Positions 16,228 to 26,114 of a DNA stretch of 26,740 nucleotides are shown here, piece by piece (the stretch's first letter is position 1; each line of letters starts with the position of its first letter). Below the pieces are notes generated by a model that was not told where the DNA came from, did no database searches, and saw only the letters and a list, made by a program, of their open reading frames with translations. The stretch comes from Russula earlei (lineage: Eukaryota > Basidiomycota > Agaricomycetes > Russulales > Russulaceae): contig JAGFNK010000668.1 of NCBI GenBank assembly GCA_025769875.1, positions 1-26,740 of the forward strand, given 5' to 3'. The translations under genes and the position numbers were made by a program.

Positions 16228-17700
16228 ATGTCTGAGAATCGAATCGGGATTATCCGCCAGCTGGTTCCCCAGAGCCAACTTGGACCACGGAAAGCGTGCC
16301 GAACCAGACGGGAAAGGTTGTCTTGATCACTGGCGGGGATCGTGGCATAGGGAAGGAGACAGCACGAGTCACCACCGCGTACTCACAGTACTACCTTTGC
16401 TCTCGCTGATTGTTGGTGTTTACAGGTGCTACTCTCGAAAGGTGCCAAGGTGTACATGGCCACGCGCTCAGAAGAGAAAGCACAACGTACGATTTACGAG
16501 CTCAAGCAGTACACAGGCAAAGACTCCTATATTCTTCATCCAACTGGACCTAGCGGACCTTAACTCGGTCAAGTCTACCGCCGAGGAATTCATCAACAGG
16601 AGCTTCATACACTCTACAATAACGCGTTAGCCTCGTGCTGTTCTCGTTGCAGAGACATGCGTCTGACATGTTCCAGCGGCGTGATGTACATGCCGTTCGA
16701 TAGGGTCACAAGCCAAGGCTACGACTTGCAGTTTGGAACCAATGTTTTGGGTACGAGATGTGTCACGAGTCTAGAGTCTAGATCATGTACTCAGCGCCAT
16801 GTGCTTACAGGCCACTTCTACCTCACCAAACTTCTACTTCCCGTCCTTACGGTGACCGCTAAGAAGGCCCCTGAGAAAACCGTGCGTGTAGTCAACGTGA
16901 GCTCGATCAGCCACTATTTGGGAGTGCCGGAAGGTATCCGATGGCCCACAGTTATCCGTGGAGACGATTCGCTTGAGGAACGCAAGAAATTTGGCCCAGT
17001 CAAGTTATTCGGGCAGAGCAAGACTGTAAGGAGCCATGTGTTGTCTGCCCATATTAATCAGGGTCTGATCCGCTAAAGGGCACTATCCTCTTTTCGAACG
17101 AACTCGACTCGACGATACGGCGGCGAAGGCATCGTTTCCATCCCTCAACCGGGGCAGATTTCTCCCGTCAAGCTGGCTTCACTGGTCGGGCGCATCGAAT
17201 GACTATTGAGATATGCGATCTATTACGTCGTCTCCTGTGGCGACGTCAGCTTTCTCGGCGAAGAGAATCAGGCCATGGTCAACTTCGCAGAAGAGACTCT
17301 TGGCGAAGCTGAGTGTGTCGTGTACGAAGAAAGGCCGGATATTGATACGCCCAACTCTCACGGGGCGATCACCTCCCTGTACGCCGGCACCGCGCCCGCT
17401 GCGGGAGAGCTCAATGGCAAGGTAAGTCTTCCTGCTTCGGAGTCTCTGCAATGTAGGGTGTTAACGCATGGAGATCGGCATTTTTCCCCCCAGTATCTCA
17501 CCGCTTGGGCACGCGTCACGCTTCCACATAAGAAGGCGCTCAACCCTGAGATGGAGAACAACCTGGGCCAGTGGTGTGAAGAACAGGTCAGAAACGAGAC
17601 TGCGACCTGGATCATAACGCACCTTCTCTCTCTCTCTTTAAGTGGCCATGCCCACCACCTCGCACTCGTCTCTTGGTATCCTGTATGCTCTGATTCTTAG
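16228..17700 (+). pseudogene. Short-chain dehydrogenase pseudogene (copy 1)
   Basis: This is a paralogue of the intact gene at 20173, with the same exon order. The ATG at 16228 starts SENRIGIIRQLVP; one missing base then breaks the frame before EPTWTTESVPNQTGKVVLIT. The cofactor motif is intact (ITGGDRGIGKE). Exon 2 reads LLSKGAKVYMATRSEEKAQ and has an extra T near 16528 and a small deletion near 16582 that each shift the frame. Then come NNAGVMYMPFD, GYDLQFGTNVLG and HFYLTKLLLPVL. The catalytic Ser block is VVNVSSISHYLG, but the YxxxK box is LFGQSK, with Phe for the catalytic Tyr. Past GTILFSNEL the copy diverges, has a stop at about 17203, and rejoins at ITSLYAGTAPAAGELNGK, WARVTLPHKKALNPEM and WCEEQVRNE. 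It lacks the K/D-rich tail. The 17700 end is the next stop; homology ends near 17610. Confidence 0.88.
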
Positions 17701-18725
17701 CGTGATTCCATCAGCCGTATACCCACACGACCTACGGGCCACTTACTACTAATCGTCCGTGCCGCAAGCATAATTACACACTTGACCTGAGGAAGGGATC
17801 TCAACGTGAGGCGCATTCCGTGAACTTCGCCCCCTACGTCATAAAACACGTTGAGAAGAGCACAGAAGCTTTGAAGCATTGAAGGGCCATTCAACTGTCC
17901 CGGCTTCTGCTCCTATCATACAGTGGACTCTCAGAAAGTGACATTATGTGTGCGAGGCGTAAAGTCGCGAAATGCACGCACATAGATGTCCTCGTTTCTG
18001 ACCATCATTGTTGGTCACATGGGTTGCCCATTTTCACACCTGACCCCTCATAACTGACTCCTTGCATCTGGATCACCACTTACCACCGCCATGGGATGAT
18101 CTCGGCACGCGCTGCCGGGTCCCTCGAGTCCTTCTAGATACGATATTCTTTCCGTAACGCCGCAGCCACCTGATCTTTGTGAGTCCCAAACCTGTAAGTC
18201 AAGGAGTAATGGCCCAAGAGCAGATGCAAACGGTTGATCGGGCAACCGGTGGCCTAGCCAACCCATGAAGAGAGACACAAGGGCGCATCGTACCTGTCAG
18301 GGATGACGGTTTGTGGACGTTTGTGGTCTAGACGGTCAGTATAAAATAAAATCCATCAGACCCGTAATTGACAGGCCATGGAAGCCGTCGAAGTACCGAC
18401 CGAAACGAGAACAATCCGAATCAGACCTTGCGGCGCCAGTTTCCAAAAACAGCATAATACATGTTCGCTCGTTATTAACTGACGAAGTGAAAACGTGATC
18501 GTGCGTATTCAGTCTGTGCACACTGCCAGTGCGTGGAGAGGGCAGTGTATGAAACGGCAAGGCCCAGGAACACGTTTGTTGAATTTCCATCCACCTTTGG
18601 CACCCTCGCTTCAGAGGATTCCAGCAATACCCAGACAGAGCCCCCGCATGCAGGTCGTCTGATGCGATGCGATCGGGTGACAACGAAGGCTCTCGGCCTC
18701 CGGCTCTTCCCCACACCACATACTA
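17701..18725. other. Intergenic region without recognisable genes
   Basis: The short open frames here have no recognisable motifs. A small inverted repeat (ACACTGCC ... GGCAGTGT, about 18519-18549) is the only local structure noticed. Confidence 0.4.
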
Positions 18726-19173
18726 GGCCCTTTTACCAATCTTGGACTGAACTACGAACGTGACATGATAAGCTAATATGAGTTTATTTCTGAGTTATTT
18801 TTCTGTGATTTGCATTCATGTATGTGGGTTTGCACATGATATGTAAGATATTTTCTAGCTCCTTCCTTCCAAGTGCTATATTGCAAGCATGTCATCAAGG
18901 CAGCACACATGTTACTAATGTGTGGGTGTACCTGCTTGTTCAACTTGTATATATGCAGTTCCTGTGAAAATGGGGCTGCAAGCACCCAGGTTGTTGAGCT
19001 CGACTGTTTGACGCTGACACATCACATGCAAATCACCACGGAAAAAAAAACACATATTAGTTTATTATATATTATTTACATCATGCCTGTCACGCCTGTC
19101 ATTTCCGGAAAACCCCGAAATCCAAGTTCAAAGTTCGATCGAGATCCAAGAAAGAAATCTCGGAAAAAAAGGG
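18726..19173 (+). mobile_element. Harbinger-related non-autonomous relic (MITE-like)
   Basis: The left end GGCCCTTTTACCAATCTTGG resembles the Harbinger end at 12370-12382 read inward. The right part (about 19083-19140, CCTGTCACGCCTGTCA, TTTCCGGAAAAC, AAATCCAAGTT) matches the inner part of the Harbinger right end at 12296-12350 in roughly three of four positions. Near the two ends TAAGCTAATATGAGTTTA and its inverted counterpart (TTAGTTTATTA, about 19056-19070) pair. It has no coding capacity. No target duplication was found, and both borders are approximate. Confidence 0.6.
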
Positions 19174-20172
19174 AAGAACCGGTGGTTTCGAATTCCCTTT
19201 CCTTGACTTATTGTCACATTTGAACGTGGACACGGGGAACAATAATCCCTCCCCCTTCCTCATGTCTCTTGTGCGCAACTGCCCAGCTATGAGATAGACC
19301 TCGAACATTGCCGTCGGCAGGGCTCCAGCCTCCCGGCTCTGTAAGCGCTGGAAGTGTAGGGGCGCTCGGCTGGATCGCAGCCGTGTTCACACGTTCACGA
19401 TTTAGGCCCGTTTTCGACACGTTCGAGGCCAAGCAGATGACCAATTACCCAATTGAGGCATGGTTCGTGCCGGTGATATGAAGATACGCTTACCGGTGCA
19501 AGGAGCGTTCATGGACAGACTCATACTGGTAGCGTCTTCTTGGCCACAGCAACGAAACGATAGCTTCCCCCAAACCCCCGGTGAGCCGGCATCCGTTCGG
19601 TAGCTGGTATGAGGGACCGGGCAGAAGACAAAGAGAAATCCGGAGAGGTCTAATTTGGGTCCTCAATATGCCCTCGCTGAGCCTTCTAATGATTGTCCGA
19701 TTCGCGCTCGCTTCTCGTGCCTTTGAATGTAATGCTCGATATGGAACTTATCAAAAACCCTCTGGCGCAAACGGTCAATTCCAGCTCCGCTCGATTCGTT
19801 CACCGATGGAGTCGTCTCTCCATCCAACTAGTCCAACTAATTAGTTCTTGCCTGGGACACGTATGAATGTAGGCCTTGGATCCAGGGAGTCCAATAAAGA
19901 CTCGCCGGAAGTGCCGTGCACGTTGCTGTGGTCTACTCCAATAGGGAAACATTGCCGCTGGTACGTCTGTATGACAGGCTATCGATGATTATTACTACAA
20001 TTGTCGGCGGCGGGCCCTTGCACATGTTCTTACAGGCGCTGCATGAGGCAAATCACGTCCAGGCCAACGTTATTCAGGTCCTATTTAGGTCCGTAAACGT
20101 TTTAACTCCGCTGCCTTGGCCCCTTCCCTCTCTCCTCACTCACACCCCGTCGTTCAGTGCGAAGCCTCCGCC
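19174..20172. other. Upstream region of the intact dehydrogenase
   Basis: No gene is recognisable. A pyrimidine-rich tract at about 20111-20151 (CTCACTCACACC and similar) ends some 20 bases before the ATG of the dehydrogenase and is the likely core promoter or start-site region. Confidence 0.45.
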
Positions 20173-21872
20173 ATGCCCAGACGCATTGGGATCTTCAGCC
20201 AACTTGTTCCTCCAGGGCCAACATGGACATCGGAAAAGATCGGAGATCAGACAGGGAAAGTTGTCATTATCACCGATGGCTATCGCGGCATAGGGAAGGA
20301 GACCGCGCGGGTGAGTTAACCCCGACCCCGGGGTTATGTTGCCCTTGCTCAGTTGTGTTTTCATCAGGTGTTACTCTCACACGGCGCCAGAGTGTACATT
20401 GCCACGCAGTCAGCGACGAAGGCGCAGAAGGCCATCGATGACCTTAAGATCGACTCACAAAAGGAGGCTGTTTTCCATCTACCCCTGGATCTAGGAGACC
20501 TCGACTCTATCGAAGCCGCCGCAAAAGAGTTTCTTCGCATTGAAACAGAGCTTCATACACTTTACAATAACGGGTATGGCCTTTCTCTTGCCTCGAAACA
20601 CACTATTCACATGTCGTAGTGGCGCCACGTACGGTCCGGTTGATCGTGAAACGGCTCAACGTTATGACCTTCCATTCGGGACGAACGTACTGGGTACGAA
20701 ACGATGTAACTTATACAATCCCAGCTTCGCATTCTCACCTGTCTTTCTGCAGGTCACTTCTATTTCACAAAGCTGCTCCTTCCCGTACTCAAAGCCACGG
20801 CCGTCAAGTCACCACGCGGGTCAGTGCGTGTCATCAACGTGACCTCCATCGCCCATTATATGGCGCCGGCAGAGGGCATCCGATGGTCCACGGTCAATAA
20901 TGGAGATGGGGCGCCTGACGCGCGCAAGAAGCTTGGTATGGGGAGGTTATATGCCCAGAGTAAATTGGTAAAGTCTCATGTTTATGCAGATACGAACATT
21001 TTCTAACCGGCTAAAGGGAACTATTTTATTTTCAAATGAACTCGCTCGGAAACACGGAGACGATGGAATCGTTTCCATCTCCCTGTTCCCAGGAGCCCTC
21101 AACGCGAATGTCGCGGGTAACGCAGGCAACTTCTTTATCCGAATATATCAAATGTTGGGCGCCCTTGTCTGCTTCGTAGTCACGGGTGGAAATTTGGAAG
21201 ACCTCACGGACGAAGTTCGTCGCACTGGCGAGACTACCGCGGACAACATGCAGCGTAACCTTAATGATCGCGTTTCTGAACGCGTCAATACATTACAAAA
21301 TATGGATCCCCTGGACGCCGTGGCCTCAATCCGAGATTCCGACGTTGCTAAATCGAGTTACCTTGCGCTCACCTCTTTGTATGCTGGCACTGAGCCTACT
21401 GCGGGCACGCTTAATGGCAAGGTGGGTATCCAGCCTCCAGATTTTACTTCTTTGCATGCCGGCTTACTGTTCGCGTCCAATACCTTCTCAGTATCTTGCC
21501 CCATGGGCACGCCCCTCACTTCCGCATAGGAGGGCGCTCGACATCGACCTCGCAAGAAAGCTGTGGGACTGGTGTGAAGAGCAGGTGAGAGACAGATGCG
21601 CCAAAGCCAACGACGCCAAGGACAAAGACGGCAAGGAGAAGGACGCGAGGGCGGAAGACAAGGATGTCAAGGGTGAAAGCTCTAAGGACAAAGACGTCGA
21701 GGTCGAGGACGTCAAGGGTGAAAGGTCTAAGGACAGAGATTTCAAGGTTGAGGACGTCAAGGTCGAAGGTGTTAAGGTCGAAGATGTGAAGGACACGAAC
21801 GACAAGGACGCCAAAGATGAGGATACCAAGGCCGGGGACGTCAAAGGCGACGACGCCAAAGACAAGGCGTGA
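20173..21872 (+). CDS. Short-chain dehydrogenase/reductase with K/D-rich tail (copy 2)
   Basis: This is the only host gene without a disabling break. It has six exons: 20173-20310, 20368-20573, 20620-20693, 20753-20967, 21017-21421 and 21492-21872, all with GT-AG introns of 46 to 70 bases; 472 residues. It is an NAD(P)-dependent oxidoreductase of the retinol-dehydrogenase-like SDR type; the substrate is unknown. Motifs: cofactor loop ITDGYRGIGKE (the usual TGxxxGxG has Asp for the first Gly), the NNAG-like NNGG across an intron, LDLGDLDSIEAAAKEF, VINVTSIAHY with the catalytic Ser, and LYAQSK with Tyr and Lys. The C-terminal block LTSLYAGTEPTAGTLNGK is shared with copy 1. The last 95 or so residues are an acidic/basic low-complexity tail of repeated DVK, KDKD and VEDVK units, absent from copy 1. 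The start is supported by alignment with copy 1 (RIGI..QLVP). Whether the Asp in the cofactor loop is tolerated is unknown. Confidence 0.88.
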
Positions 21873-22459
21873 TTTCCTTCCAATGTATGCCCTCTTTGCG
21901 CATTTGTTCCTCGTCACATACCGCAGTCCCATCATAGGGACACGACTCACGACTTAACCAATTTTTTTATGTAAAGTACCATATATGCAGATATTACATT
22001 TCTGGGCGTTAACTGTGTTGCACCACTACAAGTATGAAATTCTAGTTCTCACTCGAAAAATAACAGACTCGGCGATGTGCATACTGGTGTTGTTTGTCTG
22101 GTGGCGACTAATTTACACACTGACAATGAAAGATATTCTTGCGTTTCAAACCGTCAAACCGTAACTGTTGGTATATCCACAAGCCGCAGAGAGAAGAGTG
22201 CATCATTCCCGGTAGAGTGAACGCGTCATGATCCTCGCACGTAGCCCCTCGTCACCGCCTCAGTGCCAGATGGCGATGGCGCTTTCAATAGCGCTGTCGA
22301 TGACGACGTTGTATGCACCTGGGGATATATAAGGTTAGAATTCTGTGGCGAGACGTAATTAGTGCATATGTGATGAAGGAGATGTTGAGATAAAGTAGCC
22401 AAAGCGTTGACGCGTCGGCCCAAACTGTCCGGGCGGCCCACAGGCCCGGACCACATAAG
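21873..22459. other. Intergenic region between dehydrogenase and copia element
   Basis: No gene is recognisable; it should hold the 3' untranslated region of the dehydrogenase. The last bases (22455-22459, ATAAG) would be the left target duplication of the copia element, whose right copy is outside the window. Confidence 0.4.
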
Positions 22460-22819
22460 TGTTTCAGCTTAGTTGCTGCAACATGTATGATAGCAAAATT
22501 GATAGTGTGATCTAAGACAATCAGTAGCTAGCACATAGCAATCGTGAAAAAAATTTGATAGTTGCTACAGACAAAATAATTAGGGACACTCTCAGATACT
22601 TAAGAGTGTCGTACATACAGTAGATACTTCAGTTTCATCTCACAGAAACTGAAGTAAGTACTTACTATCTCACAATCTTATCAGTAGCTGATTATGCGTT
22701 GTAGTATCCTTTTATTAGGTAAATATGACACAAGCAGTTTTGTCTCACAGAAACTGAATATCATTTTATTAGATCTATTACGATCTAATCTACCTTATCA
22801 CTGCATGCATGATTCAACA
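22460..22819 (+). repeat. Copia 5' LTR
   Basis: The LTR is about 360 bp, from TGTTTCAGC to GATTCAACA, with the primer site directly after it. It is related to the solo LTR at 14211-14591. The start was chosen by aligning the shared TCAGCT-AG-TGCTGCA block and is less certain than the end. Confidence 0.8.
22625..22656 (+). promoter_or_regulatory. 12-bp hairpin in the copia LTR, first of a pair
   Basis: TACTTCAGTTTC and GAAACTGAAGTA are exact inverted copies around an 8-base loop ATCTCACA. A shorter second hairpin with the same loop core (CAGTTT..AAACTG, 22735-22756) follows 109 bases later. The related solo LTR has both hairpins at equal spacing. Confidence 0.7.
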
Positions 22820-22831
22820 GGTTATGGGCCC
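22820..22831 (+). promoter_or_regulatory. Copia primer binding site (initiator tRNA half)
   Basis: GGTTATGGGCCC directly follows the LTR. It is complementary to the anticodon stem-loop of initiator methionine tRNA (GGGCCCAUAACC), the internal tRNA fragment that primes Drosophila copia and many fungal copia elements. Confidence 0.85.
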
Positions 22832-23063
22832 TGCCCACTTTTCCCAAGACAGAAATCCACATACAAGCTCACACAGTCTATCAACACATTCTCTCCCCTT
22901 CACAAGCCACTGTTCCTCAGAACAACACCCCACACTTTCAGTACTTGGATCAAAGTTTTGACCCACACATCAGGGGTACTGATCGGATTTCTAACATCTG
23001 GCACGCGTATTTGCTCCACTTGCCCAGATTGGTTTCATCACCTCATTTACCTAATCAAATCAC

Positions 23064-23921
23064 ATGGCACCCTCAATTTTTACATTCCTGCCCAGAGTCA
23101 CAATGGAGATCTTTGATGGATCTAATTGGTCCACTTGGTCTTCACACATACTTGCTGTTTGCCGAATGAACGGATTTAGGCATCATATCACAGATTCCCT
23201 GCCATCCCCTCCAGACACAGCTTGGGACTCAGAGGAGCAGGTCCTCCTTGGAGTTTTTGAGGTCTATGTGCAGAAAGACATCTTGCTGGCAGTTTCCGAT
23301 GATACTAAGTTCAAATCGTGCAAAGACAAATGGGAGGAACTAAAGCACATGTATGGAGGTGTGGGGTCTATGTTCACCTTCAATAGCTGGGTCTCCCTGA
23401 TGTCCACAGCCCTGGATGACATGACTCCAATGCTTCCACAATTACAGAAACTTAATGACATGCGGAACACTCTCCAAAACAATGATATGAAGATTGCTGA
23501 TCTTCAATTTAGCTTCATTCTGATAAAAGTGTTACCTGACGCTTATTCAGCTGTCACCTCGACTATTCTTGCAGCTGGCACTCTGAAAGATCTTTCCCCA
23601 CAAACGATCCAGGAATGGATCCTCAATGAGGAAGGTCGCTGGGCCAGCCCCTCCACATCCCTCAATAAAGTCACTCCAGTAAAGAAGGACAAAGACAAGT
23701 CCAAAATAAAGTGTTACTATTGTCAGAAACTTGGACACAAGTCACTGGAGTGCAGGAAGAAAAAGAAGTATGAGGAGGAGAAGGTGAAGAAAGGACAGGG
23801 GGCTACAGGAGGCACTCAGACATCCAAAGTCAATGTGCACATAGTGGAAACTACTGCCACAATTACTGAAGTATCGGATGTTGATAATGAAATACATGTT
23901 TCTCTCTACGTGGCAGCCTGA
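23064..23921 (+). CDS. gag: Copia Gag
   Basis: The protein has 285 residues; a second in-frame ATG at 23103 (MEIFDGSNWSTW) may be the true start because family similarity begins there. It is the copia-type capsid protein of the virus-like particle: FDGSNWSTWSSHILAVCRMN at the N-terminus, CKDKWEELKHMYG and LQFSFILIKVLPDAYS in the middle, and a CCHC knuckle CYYCQKLGHKSLEC (about residues 219-232) followed by a Lys-rich stretch. The TGA at 23919-23921 ends the frame seven codons before the protease Asp-Ser-Gly, and the same frame continues as protease. Copia elements usually have gag and pol in one frame, so this stop is either damage or a readthrough site. Confidence 0.85.
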   Translation: MAPSIFTFLPRVTMEIFDGSNWSTWSSHILAVCRMNGFRHHITDSLPSPPDTAWDSEEQVLLGVFEVYVQKDILLAVSDDTKFKSCKDKWEELKHMYGGVGSMFTFNSWVSLMSTALDDMTPMLPQLQKLNDMRNTLQNNDMKIADLQFSFILIKVLPDAYSAVTSTILAAGTLKDLSPQTIQEWILNEEGRWASPSTSLNKVTPVKKDKDKSKIKCYYCQKLGHKSLECRKKKKYEEEKVKKGQGATGGTQTSKVNVHIVETTATITEVSDVDNEIHVSLYVAA

Positions 23922-24136
23922 TCCCATTGGATGGTTGATTCTGGAGCAACTCATCATATTACGCTGTTCTGCTCTGACTTCATTTCTTGGGCTCCAGTGT
24001 CTGGATCTGTTAGTCTTGGAGGTCATGCTGTCATCTCACAGATTGGGACTGGATTGGTTTCTGTCAGGCCATCAGGAGGAACTGGGGATGTTCAATTGAC
24101 CCTTTCAGATGTTATGCATGTTCCAGAAGCTGATGC
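23922..24136 (+). pseudogene. pol: Copia pol, protease part
   Basis: This segment is in the same frame as gag after the TGA. The retropepsin motif is WMVDSGATHHIT, followed by VSLGGHAVISQIGTG and LSDVMHVPEAD, the sequence that in copia proteins is followed by the SVS-LL block. That block (YFSVSVLLQKGGQITF) is found only from about 24712, beyond an insertion. Confidence 0.85.
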
Positions 24137-24711
24137 TGTAAGGAAAATTATGGCTGGCCTCGAAATCATGTGCAAAAATGTGACACGACACAACATGAGA
24201 CTGACACCTCAGCTCCCTTTCATCCCTTTCCACCTCCCTCTCATTCCAGGCAGTCCACCAACCGCACACCACAAGCCATCTTGCGTGCAACATCAAGACC
24301 TCAATCGCTTCGCCCAGCCCTCGCCACCGACCATGCGCGCACACACACCTTGGCACACTAGACATGTTCATGTCTCAGGCCTTTCACCATGGCCTCGACC
24401 ATCTCGACCAGTCTCAATTCTCTTTCATGCCTATCTCCCTTTCATGCCTTTCATCCTTAGTACTTCTCTCCTGTATATAAAACACCTAGCTACTCTGTAG
24501 TAATGAAGAGGAAGAGGAATACAGTCTTCTTGAGTTCCCCCTACCTTCAGTCAGAAACAACCGTGCGTGAGTGATCTTGCTCTCCTCTCCTCTCCTTCTC
24601 TTCTCCCTCCCCCCTCTTTTCCTGCTTGCTCTTGGGTCAAGACAACCGTCTTGGATCACCGTCCAGACCCACAAACTCTGTGCGCCCTGGTTTGGCTCGC
24701 TTCAACGAGCA
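24137..24711 (+). mobile_element. Insertion of about 575 bp in copia pol, probably a solo LTR
   Basis: The insert splits LSDVMHVPEAD from QYFSVSVLL, which are adjacent in copia proteins. It begins near TGTAAGGAAAATTATGG, contains a TATA-type box (TATATAAAAC, about 24474-24483), a C/T-rich stretch (24575-24620) and no conserved coding sequence. It ends near CGCTTCAACGAGCA. TG and CA ends and a TATA box suggest an LTR, but no clean target duplication was found, so borders are uncertain by about ten bases. It could also be a short non-autonomous element. Confidence 0.6.
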
Positions 24712-26114
24712 GTACTTCTCAGTGTCAGTGCTGCTCCAGAAAGGAGGTCAAATAACATTCACTAAAGATGGCTTCCAGATCCACATCAAAGATTGGAAGA
24801 TTGTGCAAGGGTACATGGAGAATAATCTATTCTGGTTTGACCTATCCATTCCATCCCTACATGCGCAGAGTGGTGCGCTATCACTCAACATCTGGCATCA
24901 GCGGATGGGACATATGTCCCGGAATGCACTCATATGTTACAGCAATTCTGATAATGGAATTTTGCTTAGCTCAACCAACAAGGATCTCGCCCCTTGCCCA
25001 GGGTGTCAACTCGGCAAGCAGCCGAGACTTCCTTTCTTGGGTTCCTCTAAACGCTCAGAATGGAGATTGCAAATCATACACAGCTATCTAGCCAGTCCAA
25101 TGCAGGTCTGGTCTATCCAGGGCACAAGTTACTTCGCGACATTTATCGATGACTACTCCACTTTGGAGTAGTGTATTTTCTCAAAACAAAAGATCAGTGT
25201 GCAGACACCTTCAAGAAATATATGGCTTGGGCTGAAAAACAAACAGGCAAGACAGTTAAGGCTTTGCACTTGGATTGCGGTGGAGAATACATGTTGGGCG
25301 CCCTTAGATCGGTACTAATGCAGGAGGGGATTGAGCACAAAATTAACAATGCTGGGTTCCCCACAACAGAACGGATTAGCAGAACGATGGAACCAGACCC
25401 TGGAAGACAAAATGTGCACAATGATACACAGCACCAGTCTTACTCTTGGGTTTGGGAACTGGCTACTGATGCTGCAGTTCACATTCACAATTGCACACAC
25501 CCACTCACGTTCTTGGTTGGTGTACTCCTCATGAATTGTGGGACTCTGGACACATCCTGGACGTCTCTTACTTCCAAGTCTTCAGATGCAGGGCATATGT
25601 ACATGTCCCTAACGCTAAGTGGAAGAAGCTTGATCCCAAGGCGATCGAAATGACATTTGTTGGCTATGAATCAGGATCTAAAGGCTACCACCTATGGAAT
25701 CCAGCCACCTGGAAAATAGTACTTTCATGTGATGTAACATTTGATGAAGTGTTCTTCCCTGCAAAGGCAAGCAGTGGACCATCCACCTTGCCCATACCAC
25801 CCCTGGTCCCTGCTGGACCTATTACATTCCCCCTCCCAGAACCTGTCCCTTACCAACCAGATGGCCACACGCCTCCAGAGACCCCTGCAAATCTTGCAGC
25901 AACACCTCAGAATGTTTCAGTGTACCATACTCCCCCATCCCACATTCCTATCCTGACCCCTCCAGCACTTCCACGACCTGCCTTTGTGATGTGTCCACCT
26001 TCACCTCATAGACTTAGGGCTAATCCGCATCCAAACCCAAGATATTTTGGTGCAGACAATGTGGAACGTCCGGCTCAGAGAGGGCGCATACAGTATCACA
26101 TATGGCCCTGTTAG
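24712..26114 (+). pseudogene. pol: Copia pol, integrase region, frameshifted
   Basis: The integrase zinc module shows WHQRMGH and CPGCQLGK. In the core, the first catalytic Asp is replaced by Tyr (codon 25085-25087, in IIHSYLASPMQV), then TFIDDYS. A lost G near 25163 shifts the frame into VYFLKTKDQC and the second Asp in LHLDCGGEY. Another shift near 25358 leads to SPQQNGLAERWNQTLED, with the Glu. A third near 25485 leads to TPTHVLGWCTPHELW, CRAYVHVP and FVGYESGSKGYHLW. A Pro-rich linker follows, and a last shift near 26095 precedes reverse transcriptase. Each segment is clearly copia-like, so the decay is recent enough to leave the family obvious. Confidence 0.87.

Noticed and set aside
18519..18549. 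Small inverted repeat ACACTGCC / GGCAGTGT as a regulatory hairpin
   Set aside because: It is short, isolated and has no neighbouring gene to regulate.
21488..21950. Two long minus-strand open frames (131 and 144 residues) opposite the dehydrogenase
   Set aside because: They are antisense shadows of the repetitive K/D-rich tail; the Ser/Leu/Thr or Val/Leu-rich composition only mirrors the coding repeat.
22694..23116. 140-residue plus-strand frame over the copia LTR end and leader
   Set aside because: It runs across the LTR, primer site and leader, and overlaps gag in another frame; no motif supports it.
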